From NCBI GenBank assembly GCA_050186055.1, contig JBFWYV010000060.1, forward strand, positions 1-19,450: a DNA stretch of 19,450 nt, in the 5' to 3' direction. Under the pieces are notes generated by a model that saw nothing but the letters and a program-made list of their open reading frames with translations, was not told where the DNA came from and did no database searches. This document shows, piece by piece, positions 1 through 7,702 of this stretch; position 1 is the stretch's first letter, and each line of letters begins with the position of its first letter. Both the position numbers and the translations under genes were made by a program. This DNA is from CAMDPA01 sp050186055 (lineage in GTDB: Bacteria > Pseudomonadota > Alphaproteobacteria > Rhizobiales > Hyphomicrobiaceae).

Positions 1-748
1 AGTTCTCCGTCGTATGCGCGGCCAGTTCGTCCGGCGACATGCCACGCGCGCGGGCGACCGCAGCGGCCGTATGGACGACGAGGGCCGGCTCGTTAGTCCT
101 GCCGCGATAGGGCTCGGGCGCGAGGAACGGTGCATCGGTCTCGACCAGCAGACGGTCAAGCGGCACGTCCGCCGCCACGGCGCGCAGCGCATCGGATTTC
201 TTGAACGACACGACGCCGGAGAACGACACGTACAGCCCCAGCGCGACGGCGCGGCGCGCAAGTTCGGGCCCGCCGGTGAAGCAATGAAGAATGGCCGGGA
301 ACGGACCATCCCTCGTGTACTCCTCCTGCAGGATGCGGGCGGTATCGTCGTCGGCATCGCGCGTATGGATTTCGAGGGGAAGACCGGTCAAACGCGCCGC
401 ACGGATGTGATTGCGGAAGCCCTCCGCCTGCGCCTCGGGCGGGCTCTTCCTGTAGTAGTAATCGAGACCGGCCTCGCCGATGGACACGACTTTCGGGTGT
501 CCGGCAAGCCTGACGATCTCGTCGGTGCCGATGTCGAGTTCCTCGTGCGCGTTGTGAGGATGCGTGCCGACAGAGCAGAACACGCGTTCGTCGGATGCGG
601 CGATCTCCAGCAGCGTCGGCAACTGGCGGATGCGGGTCGAGATCGTCACCATGACGCCCACGCCGGCCGCCTTCGCGCGTGCGACCAGGCCGGCGCGATC
701 CTCCGCAAACTGCGGAAAGTCGAGATGGCAGTGGTGGTCGACCAGCAT
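1..748 (-). CDS. tatD: TatD family metal-dependent hydrolase (partial, C-terminus beyond window)
   Basis: TatD nucleases are TIM-barrel, divalent-metal phosphoesterases acting on DNA in the cytosol. Reading the minus strand from an ATG at 748 gives an open frame of about 249 residues that runs off the window start. The family metal-binding HxH motif appears as DHHCHLD (His6 and His8). GEAGLDYYY carries the conserved Glu near residue 90. Further downstream come EIHTRDA, a HCFTG segment and the LLVETDAPFLAP motif with its catalytic-site Asp. A purine-rich GGAAGCGGTAGG sequence abuts the ATG. The gene follows metG by 109 nt on the same strand, which matches the common metG-tatD pairing, and is probably cotranscribed. 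Only the extreme C-terminus is missing, judging by the usual length of about 260 residues. The exact substrate cannot be told from sequence. Confidence 0.93.
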   Translation of the reverse strand, partial: MLVDHHCHLDFPQFAEDRAGLVARAKAAGVGVMVTISTRIRQLPTLLEIAASDERVFCSVGTHPHNAHEELDIGTDEIVRLAGHPKVVSIGEAGLDYYYRKSPPEAQAEGFRNHIRAARLTGLPLEIHTRDADDDTARILQEEYTRDGPFPAILHCFTGGPELARRAVALGLYVSFSGVVSFKKSDALRAVAADVPLDRLLVETDAPFLAPEPYRGRTNEPALVVHTAAAVARARGMSPDELAAHTTEN

Positions 749-857
749 CCTACCGCTTCCTGCTCCGTCGATCGATCGCAGGCGCGCGCCAACCGACACC
801 GTTGCGAGTCCCCTCAGGCAGGCGGTGGGTCATCATCGTCCGCCTGACAAGTCTCTC

Positions 858-2399
858 TCATTTGGGCTCCACGTAGCGTGGGAACACGCCCTGCGGCGCC
901 GGCAGCGTCAATCCCGTCTGCAACCGTCCCGCCTCGCCGAGCGCCGCGAAATCGCGCTTCTCCGCCGGCTGAGCGAGCAGATCGAGCAGCTTCCCGCACG
1001 ATACCGGCATCGCCGGCGTCGCCAGGATTGCGAGTTGCCGCACCACCTCCGCGGTAACGTAAAGGATCGTGCCGCGCCGCTCCTGCGAATGCCCTTTGTC
1101 GAACGGCTTCTCGGAGGCGAAATAGCGGTCGCCTTCGGAAACCACGGCCCAGATCGCATCGAGCCAGGTCTTGATCGCCTGCCGGTCCATGGCCTTGCGC
1201 GCCGCCGGATAGATCGCATCGGCCGCGCCCAGGATGGCCCTATCGGCATCCGACAGCGGTCCGGGCGCCGGCACGACGCCGCCGAAGTTCCTGGCGATCA
1301 TCGACAGCGAACGCTGCGCCAGATTGCCGAGACCATTGGCGAGATCGGCGTTGATGCGGTTCTTGATCTGCTCGGGATCGTAGCTGCCGTCCTGGCCGAA
1401 CACCACCTCGCGCAGGAAGAAATAACGCATCTGGTCGACGCCATAGGCGGCGGCGAGATCGAACGGATCGATCACGTTGCCGACCGACTTCGACATCTTC
1501 TCGCCCTTGTTGAACAGGAACCCGTGCGCAAAGATCCGCTTGGGCACGGGCAATCCCGCCGACATCAGGAACGCCGGCCAATAGACAGCATGAAAGCGCA
1601 CGATATCCTTGCCGATGACGTGCACGTCAGCCGGCCAATAATGCCAGTTCTTGTCGGTCTCGTCGGGAAAGCCGACGCCCGTCGTGTAGTTGTTCAGCGC
1701 GTCGATCCACACGTACATGACGTGTCCCTCCGCACCAGGCACCGGAATGCCCCAATCGAGCGTGGTGCGCGAGACGGAGAGATCCTGCAGCCCGCCCTTG
1801 ACGAACGAGACCACCTCGTTGCGGCGCTCGACGGGCAGGATGTAGTCGGGATCGCTCTCATACAGCGCGAGCAGCTTGTCCTGATAGGCGGAGAGCCGGA
1901 AGAAGTAGGTCTGTTCCTCCGTCCACTCGACGGGCGTACCTTGCGGGCCGACACGGACGCCGTCGGCGCCGACCGTCGTCTCCTCCTCGGCGTAGTAGGC
2001 CTCGTCGCGCACCGAGTACCAGCCCGCATAGCCGCCCAGATAGATGTCGCCATTGGCCTCGATGCGCCGCCACAGCTCCTGCGAGGAGCGGTAATGGCCG
2101 TCCTCGGTCGTGCGGATGAAACGGTCCTGGCTCAGGTTGAGCGTCGCCACCATGTCGCGGAAGCGGGCTGCGTTGCGGTCGGCGAGCTGGCGCGGGGTCA
2201 GCCCCTCGCGCTGCGCCGTCTGCTTCATCTTCAGGCCATGCTCGTCGGTGCCGGTCAGGAAAAACACGTCCTTGCCCGCCAGACGCTCGAAGCGCGCGAT
2301 CGCATCGGTCGCGATGGCCTCATAGGCGTGGCCGATATGGGGCACGCCGTTGGGGTAGGAGATAGCCGTTGTGATGTAGAATTTCTCTCGTCCGCTCAT
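858..2399 (-). CDS. metG: Methionyl-tRNA synthetase, short zinc-free form
   Basis: This class I aminoacyl-tRNA synthetase charges tRNA-Met with methionine in the cytosol. The 513-residue product has the HIGH signature at residues 21-24 in PHIGHAYEAIATDA and the KMSKS loop at residues 301-305 (KGEKMSKSVGN), the two ATP-binding motifs. TGTDEHG (about 49-55) and WIDALNNY (231-238) are further MetRS hallmarks. The connective-peptide region GWYSVRDEAYYAEEE lacks the paired-cysteine zinc knuckles of the E. coli type. There is no C-terminal EMAP/Trbp111-like tRNA-binding domain, so it belongs to the short MetG form common in Alphaproteobacteria. The ATG at 2399 leads straight into the catalytic fold. 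It sits 205 nt after holB and has its own candidate promoter at 2541-2569, so it may be read both from the dacF operon and independently. tatD follows. Confidence 0.97.
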   Translation of the reverse strand: MSGREKFYITTAISYPNGVPHIGHAYEAIATDAIARFERLAGKDVFFLTGTDEHGLKMKQTAQREGLTPRQLADRNAARFRDMVATLNLSQDRFIRTTEDGHYRSSQELWRRIEANGDIYLGGYAGWYSVRDEAYYAEEETTVGADGVRVGPQGTPVEWTEEQTYFFRLSAYQDKLLALYESDPDYILPVERRNEVVSFVKGGLQDLSVSRTTLDWGIPVPGAEGHVMYVWIDALNNYTTGVGFPDETDKNWHYWPADVHVIGKDIVRFHAVYWPAFLMSAGLPVPKRIFAHGFLFNKGEKMSKSVGNVIDPFDLAAAYGVDQMRYFFLREVVFGQDGSYDPEQIKNRINADLANGLGNLAQRSLSMIARNFGGVVPAPGPLSDADRAILGAADAIYPAARKAMDRQAIKTWLDAIWAVVSEGDRYFASEKPFDKGHSQERRGTILYVTAEVVRQLAILATPAMPVSCGKLLDLLAQPAEKRDFAALGEAGRLQTGLTLPAPQGVFPRYVEPK

Positions 2400-2540
2400 G
2401 TCGAAACACCGTTCTCAAGCCTGTCGCCGCGTTCCTCGATCTCATGCGCAAGCCGGCGTGCCACGCACGCGCAGCCAAGCCACCCTCACATTCGGGCAAC
2501 GATCGACGACGACACGAAATGAGAACAGTCGGGCACGGGC

Positions 2541-2569
2541 CTATTACCGGACGAGCAAAGTTGAAACAA
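2541..2569 (-). promoter_or_regulatory. Candidate sigma-70 promoter for metG
   Basis: On the minus strand TTGTTT (2569-2564) and TAATAG (2546-2541) are separated by exactly 17 nt, inside the unusually long gap between holB and metG. A transcript from here would have a leader of roughly 135 nt before the metG ATG. This is a consensus match only. Confidence 0.45.
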
Positions 2570-2604
2570 TCGGCTGCGGCGGCCGCAGACGAGCCCGCCT
2601 CGGC

Positions 2605-3726
2605 TCAAGCGCCGCGCGAGGCCGCCTGCAAACGGGCAACCGTTTCCAGGATGAGAATCTTACGGTCGAGATTGAGCGCAAGCGTCTCGGCTTTCCTGGC
2701 GAGCGTTGTTTCCCACAGCTCGGCCCATGTGGCAAGACCATGCTCGGGGATCACCCGCTGCGCAAGCTGAGCATCCGGACCAGCGTCGGCGCCCAGCGCG
2801 CGGGCGCGAATCAGACGCGCTATCGCCTCCATCATGAGGTCGAACGCCTGCTCGAACCGCTGCTCGCTGCCTGGCCCGGAAACATCGTCGGCCAGCGCGT
2901 GTACGGCCGGCCAGTCGACCTTCGGCAGCAGCGATAGCAGGCCGGACACACGGCCGGACAGCTTCATGCCGTCGGCGCCTGCAAGCGTCAGCAGCCTGCG
3001 TACGCTGCCTTGGGCGAGCGGCGCGAGCCGGCTCCAGTCCGCGTCCGGGGGCAAAGGCTGGCCGGACGCCGACAGCGCTGCGGTCGCGGCGCTCCGCAGA
3101 TCGGCCTCGTTAAGCGGCTGCAGATCGAGGCGGCGGCACCGCGAGCGGATCGTCGTCAGCAGCCGGCCCGGCTGGGACGAGATCAGCACGAAGAGCACCC
3201 GTGCCGGCGGCTCCTCCAGCGATTTCAACAGGGCGTTCGCGGCATTCAGGTTGAGATCGTCCGCCCGATCGACGATCACCACCCGCCAGCCCCCCGCCGA
3301 ATGCGACAGGAATGACTTCAGCCGCCGCACCTCGTCCACGGTGATTGCGGTCAGGAGGCGCTTGGCCCGCGTATCGTACGGGCGCCGCAGGACGGCCAGC
3401 CCCGGATGGGACAGCGCCTTGACCTGCCGGGCCGCGATGCTGTCGTCCGGCACCGACAGGACGCCATCGTCTCCCTTGCCCCGCTGCTCCGGCTCCGCGA
3501 GCACGTAGCGGGCGAGACGATAGGCCAATGTCGCCTTGCCGATGCCCTCGCGCCCGGTAATCAGCCAGGCATGATGCACCCGTGCTTCGGCGAAGGCCTT
3601 GGCGAAGTGGTCCTGCGCTTCCGCGTGGGAATGGAGGCGGGCGGTCACACGTGGATGCGGAAAACCGTCGAGGCGGTCTGCCTCCGGCGGGGCTTCCGTT
3701 TCCTGCAGGACCGGTGCGCGAGCCAT
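2605..3726 (-). CDS. holB: DNA polymerase III subunit delta prime
   Basis: HolB is the rigid stator subunit of the DNA polymerase III clamp loader, which opens the beta clamp and places it on primed DNA. The 373-residue product shows AAA+ features: a P-loop-like GREGIGKAT at residues 58-66, a Walker B-like VVIVDRADDLN starting near 149, the NALLKSLEEPP segment near 164-174 typical of delta prime and tau, and the SRC motif at 195-197 (TTIRSRCRRLDL). The usual zinc-module cysteines are not evident, as is common in alphaproteobacterial delta prime. Its ATG overlaps the tmk stop by one base (TGATG), so the two are probably translationally coupled. A longer run of variable sequence follows the SRC motif before the C-terminal collar region. 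The stop at 2605 is followed by a 205-nt gap before metG. Confidence 0.94.
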   Translation of the reverse strand: MARAPVLQETEAPPEADRLDGFPHPRVTARLHSHAEAQDHFAKAFAEARVHHAWLITGREGIGKATLAYRLARYVLAEPEQRGKGDDGVLSVPDDSIAARQVKALSHPGLAVLRRPYDTRAKRLLTAITVDEVRRLKSFLSHSAGGWRVVIVDRADDLNLNAANALLKSLEEPPARVLFVLISSQPGRLLTTIRSRCRRLDLQPLNEADLRSAATAALSASGQPLPPDADWSRLAPLAQGSVRRLLTLAGADGMKLSGRVSGLLSLLPKVDWPAVHALADDVSGPGSEQRFEQAFDLMMEAIARLIRARALGADAGPDAQLAQRVIPEHGLATWAELWETTLARKAETLALNLDRKILILETVARLQAASRGA

Positions 3727-4391
3727 CAGCCGCCTCGCGCAAGGCGGGCAGCGACATGGGCAGCGACGTCACGGGCAATATCGTCGGCGGACCGGCCGGC
3801 TTCGACGATGACACACCGGCGCGGATCGGACCGGGCGATGTCGAGGAAGGCCTGCCGCAGCCGTTCGTGATAGTCCTGGCGCCGGGCCTCGTAGCGGTCG
3901 GCATCGGCAACCGAACCGGGCGCCGCCGCCACGCGCCGCTGCTCGGCACGGGCGAGCCCGACGGCCGCATCGAGGTCGAGCAGGATCGTCAGATCCGGCG
4001 TGGTCAGGTTGACGACCAGATGCTCAAGGATCTCGATCGCCTCAGAGCCGAGTCCGCCGGTCACCCCCTGGTAGACGCGGGTGGAGTCGGAGAAGCGGTC
4101 GCAGATCACCCATTGCCCCCGCTCGAGCGCCGGCCGGATGGTCTTTTCGAGATGGTCGGCACGAGCCGCGTAGAACAGCAGCGCCTCGGCCAGAGGCGAA
4201 TGCGGCGGCGTCCGCGGATCAAGCAGGATCGACCGTACGGCTTCCGCAAACGGCGATCCGCCGGGCTCCCGGGTCACCACCACGTCGCGCCCCTGCCCGC
4301 GCAGAGACAGGGCCAGCCGCTCGGCTTGAGTCGTCTTGCCGGTGCCCTCGCCGCCCTCGAAAGTGATGAACCTGCCGCGTGCCATCGCCAT
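3726..4391 (-). CDS. tmk: Thymidylate (dTMP) kinase
   Basis: Tmk phosphorylates dTMP to dTDP with ATP, an essential step in dTTP supply. The 221-residue product starts MAMARGRFITFEGGEGTGKTT, with the P-loop at residues 13-21 (GGEGTGKTT). TREPGGSPFAE (40-50) is the dTMP-contacting REPGG motif. CDRFSDST (97-104) supplies the DR(Y/F) motif, and a lid-like segment rich in Arg and Ala (AEQRRVAAA) follows. A second ATG two codons in (at 4385) is equally possible as the start. It lies 85 nt after dacF and its TGA overlaps the holB ATG by one base, so the three form one transcription unit. The length is normal for the family. Confidence 0.96.
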   Translation of the reverse strand: MAMARGRFITFEGGEGTGKTTQAERLALSLRGQGRDVVVTREPGGSPFAEAVRSILLDPRTPPHSPLAEALLFYAARADHLEKTIRPALERGQWVICDRFSDSTRVYQGVTGGLGSEAIEILEHLVVNLTTPDLTILLDLDAAVGLARAEQRRVAAAPGSVADADRYEARRQDYHERLRQAFLDIARSDPRRCVIVEAGRSADDIARDVAAHVAARLARGG

Positions 4392-4476
4392 GCGCCGTCA
4401 ACTTGCCGCTCTGCCGGTCTCCCGCGCCCATGAGGGGAGCGGGCCGACCGCCGCCAGGTCCGCGAACGTGGCTGCG

Positions 4477-5685
4477 CTATCTCGGGATCAAGCGGAACGC
4501 CAGATGGGCGAGGGAGTCAAGACCGCGCCAGACGAGCCCGGCCTTCTCCACGTCCTGTGCCGCGTAAAGGGGCACCTCCTGCACGGCGTTGGTCGTACTC
4601 GTCACCCTGAGACGCGCGACCTTGTCGCCTTTCCTGATCGGCGCCTTGAGCGGGCCGTCATAGATGATCTCGCCGCGCAACCTTTGGTTGGTCGGATAGC
4701 GCGGCAGCCAGACGTTGAGTTCGCCGTTCGCAACCAGCGGCACGTACATCACGCTTGCGCCCCACACACGCGCACTGCCGATCGTCTCATCCGCATCATA
4801 GAGTTTGACCGGCGCAACATTCTTGAAGCCCCACTCGAGCAGTCGCTCTGTCTCGCTCTGGCGCTCCCGGGCGCTGCTGGCGCCGTGGACAACGGCGATC
4901 ACACGGCGATCCCCGCGCTTCGCCGTCGCAACGAGGCCGTAGCCGGCGGCGTTCAGATGACCCGTCTTCATGCCGTCGACGGTCGGGTCGGAGAACAGCA
5001 GCGGGTTACGGTTCCTGAATTTGTGGCGGCGGTACTGGAACTCCTTCTGCGCGAACATCGGGAAGTATTCCGGGTAGGTCACGATGATGTGGCGGGCGAG
5101 CAGCGCCAATTCCCTGACGGTCATCAGGTGCTGTGGATTCTCAAGGCCGGTCGGGTTGCGGAACTGGGACTTCTGGAGCCCGATCCGGCGCGCCTCCTCC
5201 GTCATCATCTGGGCGAACTTCGCCTCGCTGCCGGCGATCCCCTCGGCAATGCAGATCGCAGCGTCGTTGCCCGACTGCACGATGATGCCCTGGATCAGCT
5301 CGGACAACGGCTCCTTGGTATTGACCGGCACCATCATCGCTGCCGTATGCGAGGGCGCGCCGCCGGTCCGCCAGGCATGCACGCTCATCACGAACTCGTC
5401 GCTGAGCTTGATCTTGCCGGCCTTCAGCAGCTTGAAGGTCAGAGCGAGCGTCATCAGCTTGCTCATGCTCGCCGGCTGCACCAGTTGGTCGGCGTTATGC
5501 TGAAACAGAATCGCACCCGTGGTGGCGTCCATCAGGATCGCCTGGCCGACCTTGGTCGAGAGCTCTCCCTTGGCCTGGGCATGTCCAGGCGACGCCAGAA
5601 CGTGGGCCCAGATGAAGGCCAGGAGCAGACATGCGAGTCCGCTCCACTGCTGGAGCCGCGCCTGAGCAGTAATCGTGCGCTGCAC
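4477..5685 (-). CDS. dacF: D-alanyl-D-alanine carboxypeptidase (penicillin-binding protein, S11 family)
   Basis: This periplasmic serine peptidase trims the terminal D-Ala from peptidoglycan pentapeptides. Counting from the GTG at 5685 (402 residues), the active-site tetrad SMSK lies at 73-76, SGN at 138-140 and KTG at 240-242, all in normal order for the PBP5/DacF group. A hydrophobic N-terminal stretch (about residues 16-31) ends in a signal peptidase I-like AQA before residue 39. The C-terminal PBP5-like beta domain follows the KTG. I chose the GTG because GGGGACGGA precedes it at good spacing and a promoter-like TTGACG-N18-GATAGT lies just upstream. The frame stays open to an ATG at 5862, but that would add about 59 residues ahead of the signal peptide and run through the promoters. 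It heads the dacF-tmk-holB unit. Confidence 0.93.
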   Translation of the reverse strand: MQRTITAQARLQQWSGLACLLLAFIWAHVLASPGHAQAKGELSTKVGQAILMDATTGAILFQHNADQLVQPASMSKLMTLALTFKLLKAGKIKLSDEFVMSVHAWRTGGAPSHTAAMMVPVNTKEPLSELIQGIIVQSGNDAAICIAEGIAGSEAKFAQMMTEEARRIGLQKSQFRNPTGLENPQHLMTVRELALLARHIIVTYPEYFPMFAQKEFQYRRHKFRNRNPLLFSDPTVDGMKTGHLNAAGYGLVATAKRGDRRVIAVVHGASSARERQSETERLLEWGFKNVAPVKLYDADETIGSARVWGASVMYVPLVANGELNVWLPRYPTNQRLRGEIIYDGPLKAPIRKGDKVARLRVTSTTNAVQEVPLYAAQDVEKAGLVWRGLDSLAHLAFRLIPR

Positions 5686-5718
5686 AATTCCGTCCCCGCG
5701 CTTGATGTTCTGTCCACG

Positions 5719-5748
5719 ACTATCGCTGCACCGGCAAGTTCCCGTCAA
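5719..5748 (-). promoter_or_regulatory. Promoter for dacF-tmk-holB
   Basis: On the minus strand TTGACG (5748-5743) and GATAGT (5724-5719) are 18 nt apart. This would place the transcript start near 5711, about 26 nt before the dacF GTG. It supports the short dacF start. This is inferred from consensus match and position. Confidence 0.6.
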
Positions 5749-5811
5749 CACGTCGGATCCCGCATATCGATCAAAGTCCGCGACTTTCCCCTGCGCCGCA
5801 ATTGCGCTGCA

Positions 5812-5840
5812 TTGACCCCATAACCCGGCGCACACATACT
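5812..5840 (+). promoter_or_regulatory. Promoter for the DUF2865 gene
   Basis: TTGACC (5812-5817) and CATACT (5835-5840) are separated by 17 nt, a close match to the housekeeping consensus. The expected transcript start near 5847 gives a leader of about 54 nt to the ATG at 5901 and rules against the upstream in-frame ATG at 5802. It lies back to back with the dacF promoter. Confidence 0.6.
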
Positions 5841-5900
5841 GCGGCCGGTGGCTCGCTGCCATCGAATCGCATTCGGCTCAAGGGAAAACGTGCGCCTCTT

Positions 5901-6962
5901 ATGACGACGCTTCGCAGCGAAGACGAAAGAGCACCGCGCTCGGAGTCGAGGCGCTGGCCGGCTGCGTTCGTGAGCGCCTGCGCGCTGGTATCGATCGCAT
6001 CCATTTGCGGCCCCGCAATGGCGCAGAGCTGGTGGCCGTTCGGCGGCGGCAGCTCCGAACGTGCGCCCGTGCCCTCCGAGCCGGTCTATCGCGAGCCGCA
6101 ACGCCGGTCTCCGCCAACGCAGGGCTATGGTCAGAACTGGTCGAGCAACAGACCTCCGATCTGCCTTCAGCTCGAGCAACGGCTCGCAATGGAAGCCAAC
6201 CGCGGCAACCAGTCACGCGAGCAGCTTCCGCGCATCGAAGCCGAGATGCGGCAGGCGGAGCGCACCTACCAGGTCGGCCAGCGCCAGCTCGATAGCGCCA
6301 ACTGCTTCGACTATTTCCTGTTCGCGAAGACCCTGAAGCGCACGCGGCAGTGCGTCAGCCTCAACAACCAGGTGGAAAACGCCAAGCGCCAGCTCGGCGA
6401 TCTCGACGCGCAGCGCCAGCAGATCATGAGCTCGGAAGGGAGATCTTACCGCGACGACATCGTTCGCGAACTGGCACGCTACAATTGCGGGCCGGGCTAC
6501 CAGCAGCAGGCGCGCAGTTTCAATCCGTTCTCGTCACTGTGGCAGGACGAGGAGGGCAACAGTCAGGGCGGCAACACCTTCTCGCTTCCGTTCGCCACCT
6601 ACAAGACCGTCTGCGTCCGGCTGTGCGACGGCTACTACTTCCCGGTCAGCTTTTCGACGCTGCCCAATCACTTCGAGCACGATGCGATGGTGTGCGAGGA
6701 TAAGTGCGCAGCGCCGGCGGAACTCTATTTCTTCGAGAACAAGCCGGGTGTCTCGATCGAACAGGCGCTGTCGCAGAAAACGCAGCAACCATATTCAAGC
6801 CTGAAATCCGCACTGCGCTATCGCAAGGAATATGTCCCGGGCTGCTCATGCAAAAAGGCAGAGTACGTGCCTGAGCCGACAAGCCCGAATGCCATACGCG
6901 GGCGGCGCGCGGAAGCTCCGGCCACAAGCGGCGGATGGGGCGCGGCCACGACCAGGCCCTGA
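5901..6962 (+). CDS. Exported DUF2865 domain protein, function unknown
   Basis: The 353-residue product has an N-terminal signal peptide: a basic start, a hydrophobic core at about 21-38, and a cleavage-like AMA before QSWWPFGG. A charged, Gln-rich helical region (about 86-178) that looks like a coiled coil follows. The conserved C-terminal part (about 230-320) has six regularly placed cysteines: Cys238 and Cys242 in VCVRLCDGYYFPVS, Cys265 and Cys269 in CEDKC, and Cys315 and Cys317 in GCSC. This layout, with the YKTVCVRLCDGYYFPVSFST block, is that of DUF2865, found mainly in Hyphomicrobiales. No catalytic motif is visible. The cysteines may form disulfides or bind a metal in the periplasm. 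The divergent position next to dacF hints at a cell-envelope role, but this is inference. The start is set by the promoter at 5812-5840. Confidence 0.88.
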   Translation: MTTLRSEDERAPRSESRRWPAAFVSACALVSIASICGPAMAQSWWPFGGGSSERAPVPSEPVYREPQRRSPPTQGYGQNWSSNRPPICLQLEQRLAMEANRGNQSREQLPRIEAEMRQAERTYQVGQRQLDSANCFDYFLFAKTLKRTRQCVSLNNQVENAKRQLGDLDAQRQQIMSSEGRSYRDDIVRELARYNCGPGYQQQARSFNPFSSLWQDEEGNSQGGNTFSLPFATYKTVCVRLCDGYYFPVSFSTLPNHFEHDAMVCEDKCAAPAELYFFENKPGVSIEQALSQKTQQPYSSLKSALRYRKEYVPGCSCKKAEYVPEPTSPNAIRGRRAEAPATSGGWGAATTRP

Positions 6963-7045
6963 GACACGACCAAGCACCGACAAACACACCGAACGGCGTT
7001 GAAATCTGCGTGATCGGCCGTGCCAATGGCGCGCTGCTCACGTTT

Positions 7046-7075
7046 TTGCGTTATAGTTATCGGAAGTGTGATACT
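7046..7075 (+). promoter_or_regulatory. Candidate promoter for the GNAT gene
   Basis: TTGCGT (7046-7051) and GATACT (7070-7075) are 18 nt apart, and TG two bases before the hexamer gives an extended -10. The local sequence is AT-richer than its surroundings. A transcript from about 7082 would favour the ATG at 7136 over the one at 7079. Confidence 0.45.
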
Positions 7076-7135
7076 CTGATGTCGTCCGTATGGGCGTTGT
7101 TTTCGTTACTCGTGCCGTGTGCAGCGTTGTTTCGG

Positions 7136-7696
7136 ATGAGCGATTTGTCTCAAAGCGCCGCTTCCGGCTCGCTTGTCGAGGCTGTGATTCTGCGCCCGGC
7201 AACGATCGACGATTTCTCCGACATTCGATACGTGCAAACGGAGTCCGTCCGCCGGATCGCAGCCAGGATGCTGTCCGAGGACGAGACCGCGGCATTCGTC
7301 GCGCTGGTGTGCTCCCAGAGCTACGCAGGCCGGCTGGTCGATCTCGTCCGCGCAGGGCGGCTCACCGTTGCCGTCATGGGAGAAGCAGGCTCGATCGTCG
7401 GTACCGCCGGCTGGGTACCGGCCAATGATTCCGGTGCTGTTGCGCGCCTCGTCGCCATGTTTGTCGGGCCGCAGTTCGCCCGGCAGGGCATAGGGCGGCG
7501 CCTGTTCCACGCGGTCGAGGCTCAATCGTCCCGTGCGGGCTTTTCAGGGCTGACCGTGCGCTCGCCGATCGGAGCGACCGGCTTCTTCCTGAAGCTCGGC
7601 TTCGAGGTTGCCTCTCACGGAGTCTGGGGCGTGGGTCCGGACGTCAATGTCCCGGTCGCGTTCATGCGCAGGAACCGGGAACAGTCCGGCTCTTGA
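7136..7696 (+). CDS. GNAT family N-acetyltransferase
   Basis: GNAT enzymes transfer an acetyl group from acetyl-CoA to an amine; the substrate here is unknown. The 186-residue product has the fold's order: an ILRPATIDDFSDI start (18-30), a central strand with GSIVGTAGW (85-93), and the acetyl-CoA pyrophosphate-binding motif A, VAMFVGPQFARQGIGRRLF (106-124), with the R-Q-G-x-G core at 116-120. It ends with FFLKLGFEVASHG (150-162), typical of the C-terminal part. I chose ATG 7136 because a promoter-like element lies at 7046-7075. An in-frame ATG at 7079 would add 19 residues, and ribosome-binding sites are weak for both. It ends only 6 nt from the converging gltX stop, with no terminator visible between them. 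Confidence 0.85.
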   Translation: MSDLSQSAASGSLVEAVILRPATIDDFSDIRYVQTESVRRIAARMLSEDETAAFVALVCSQSYAGRLVDLVRAGRLTVAVMGEAGSIVGTAGWVPANDSGAVARLVAMFVGPQFARQGIGRRLFHAVEAQSSRAGFSGLTVRSPIGATGFFLKLGFEVASHGVWGVGPDVNVPVAFMRRNREQSGS

Positions 7697-7702
7697 AGCG
7701 GC

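Noticed and set aside
564..2522. 652-residue plus-strand open frame opposite metG
   Set aside because: The minus strand encodes a full MetRS with all motifs. The antisense frame has Arg/His/Asp-rich low-information sequence, as expected for the shadow of a GC-rich gene.
2574..2588. Hairpin after holB as a terminator
   Set aside because: The stem is only 6 bp with no T-run on the minus strand, and same-direction genes follow.
5686..5862. N-terminal extension of dacF to the ATG at 5862
   Set aside because: It would place about 59 non-hydrophobic residues before the signal peptide and overlap both divergent promoters.
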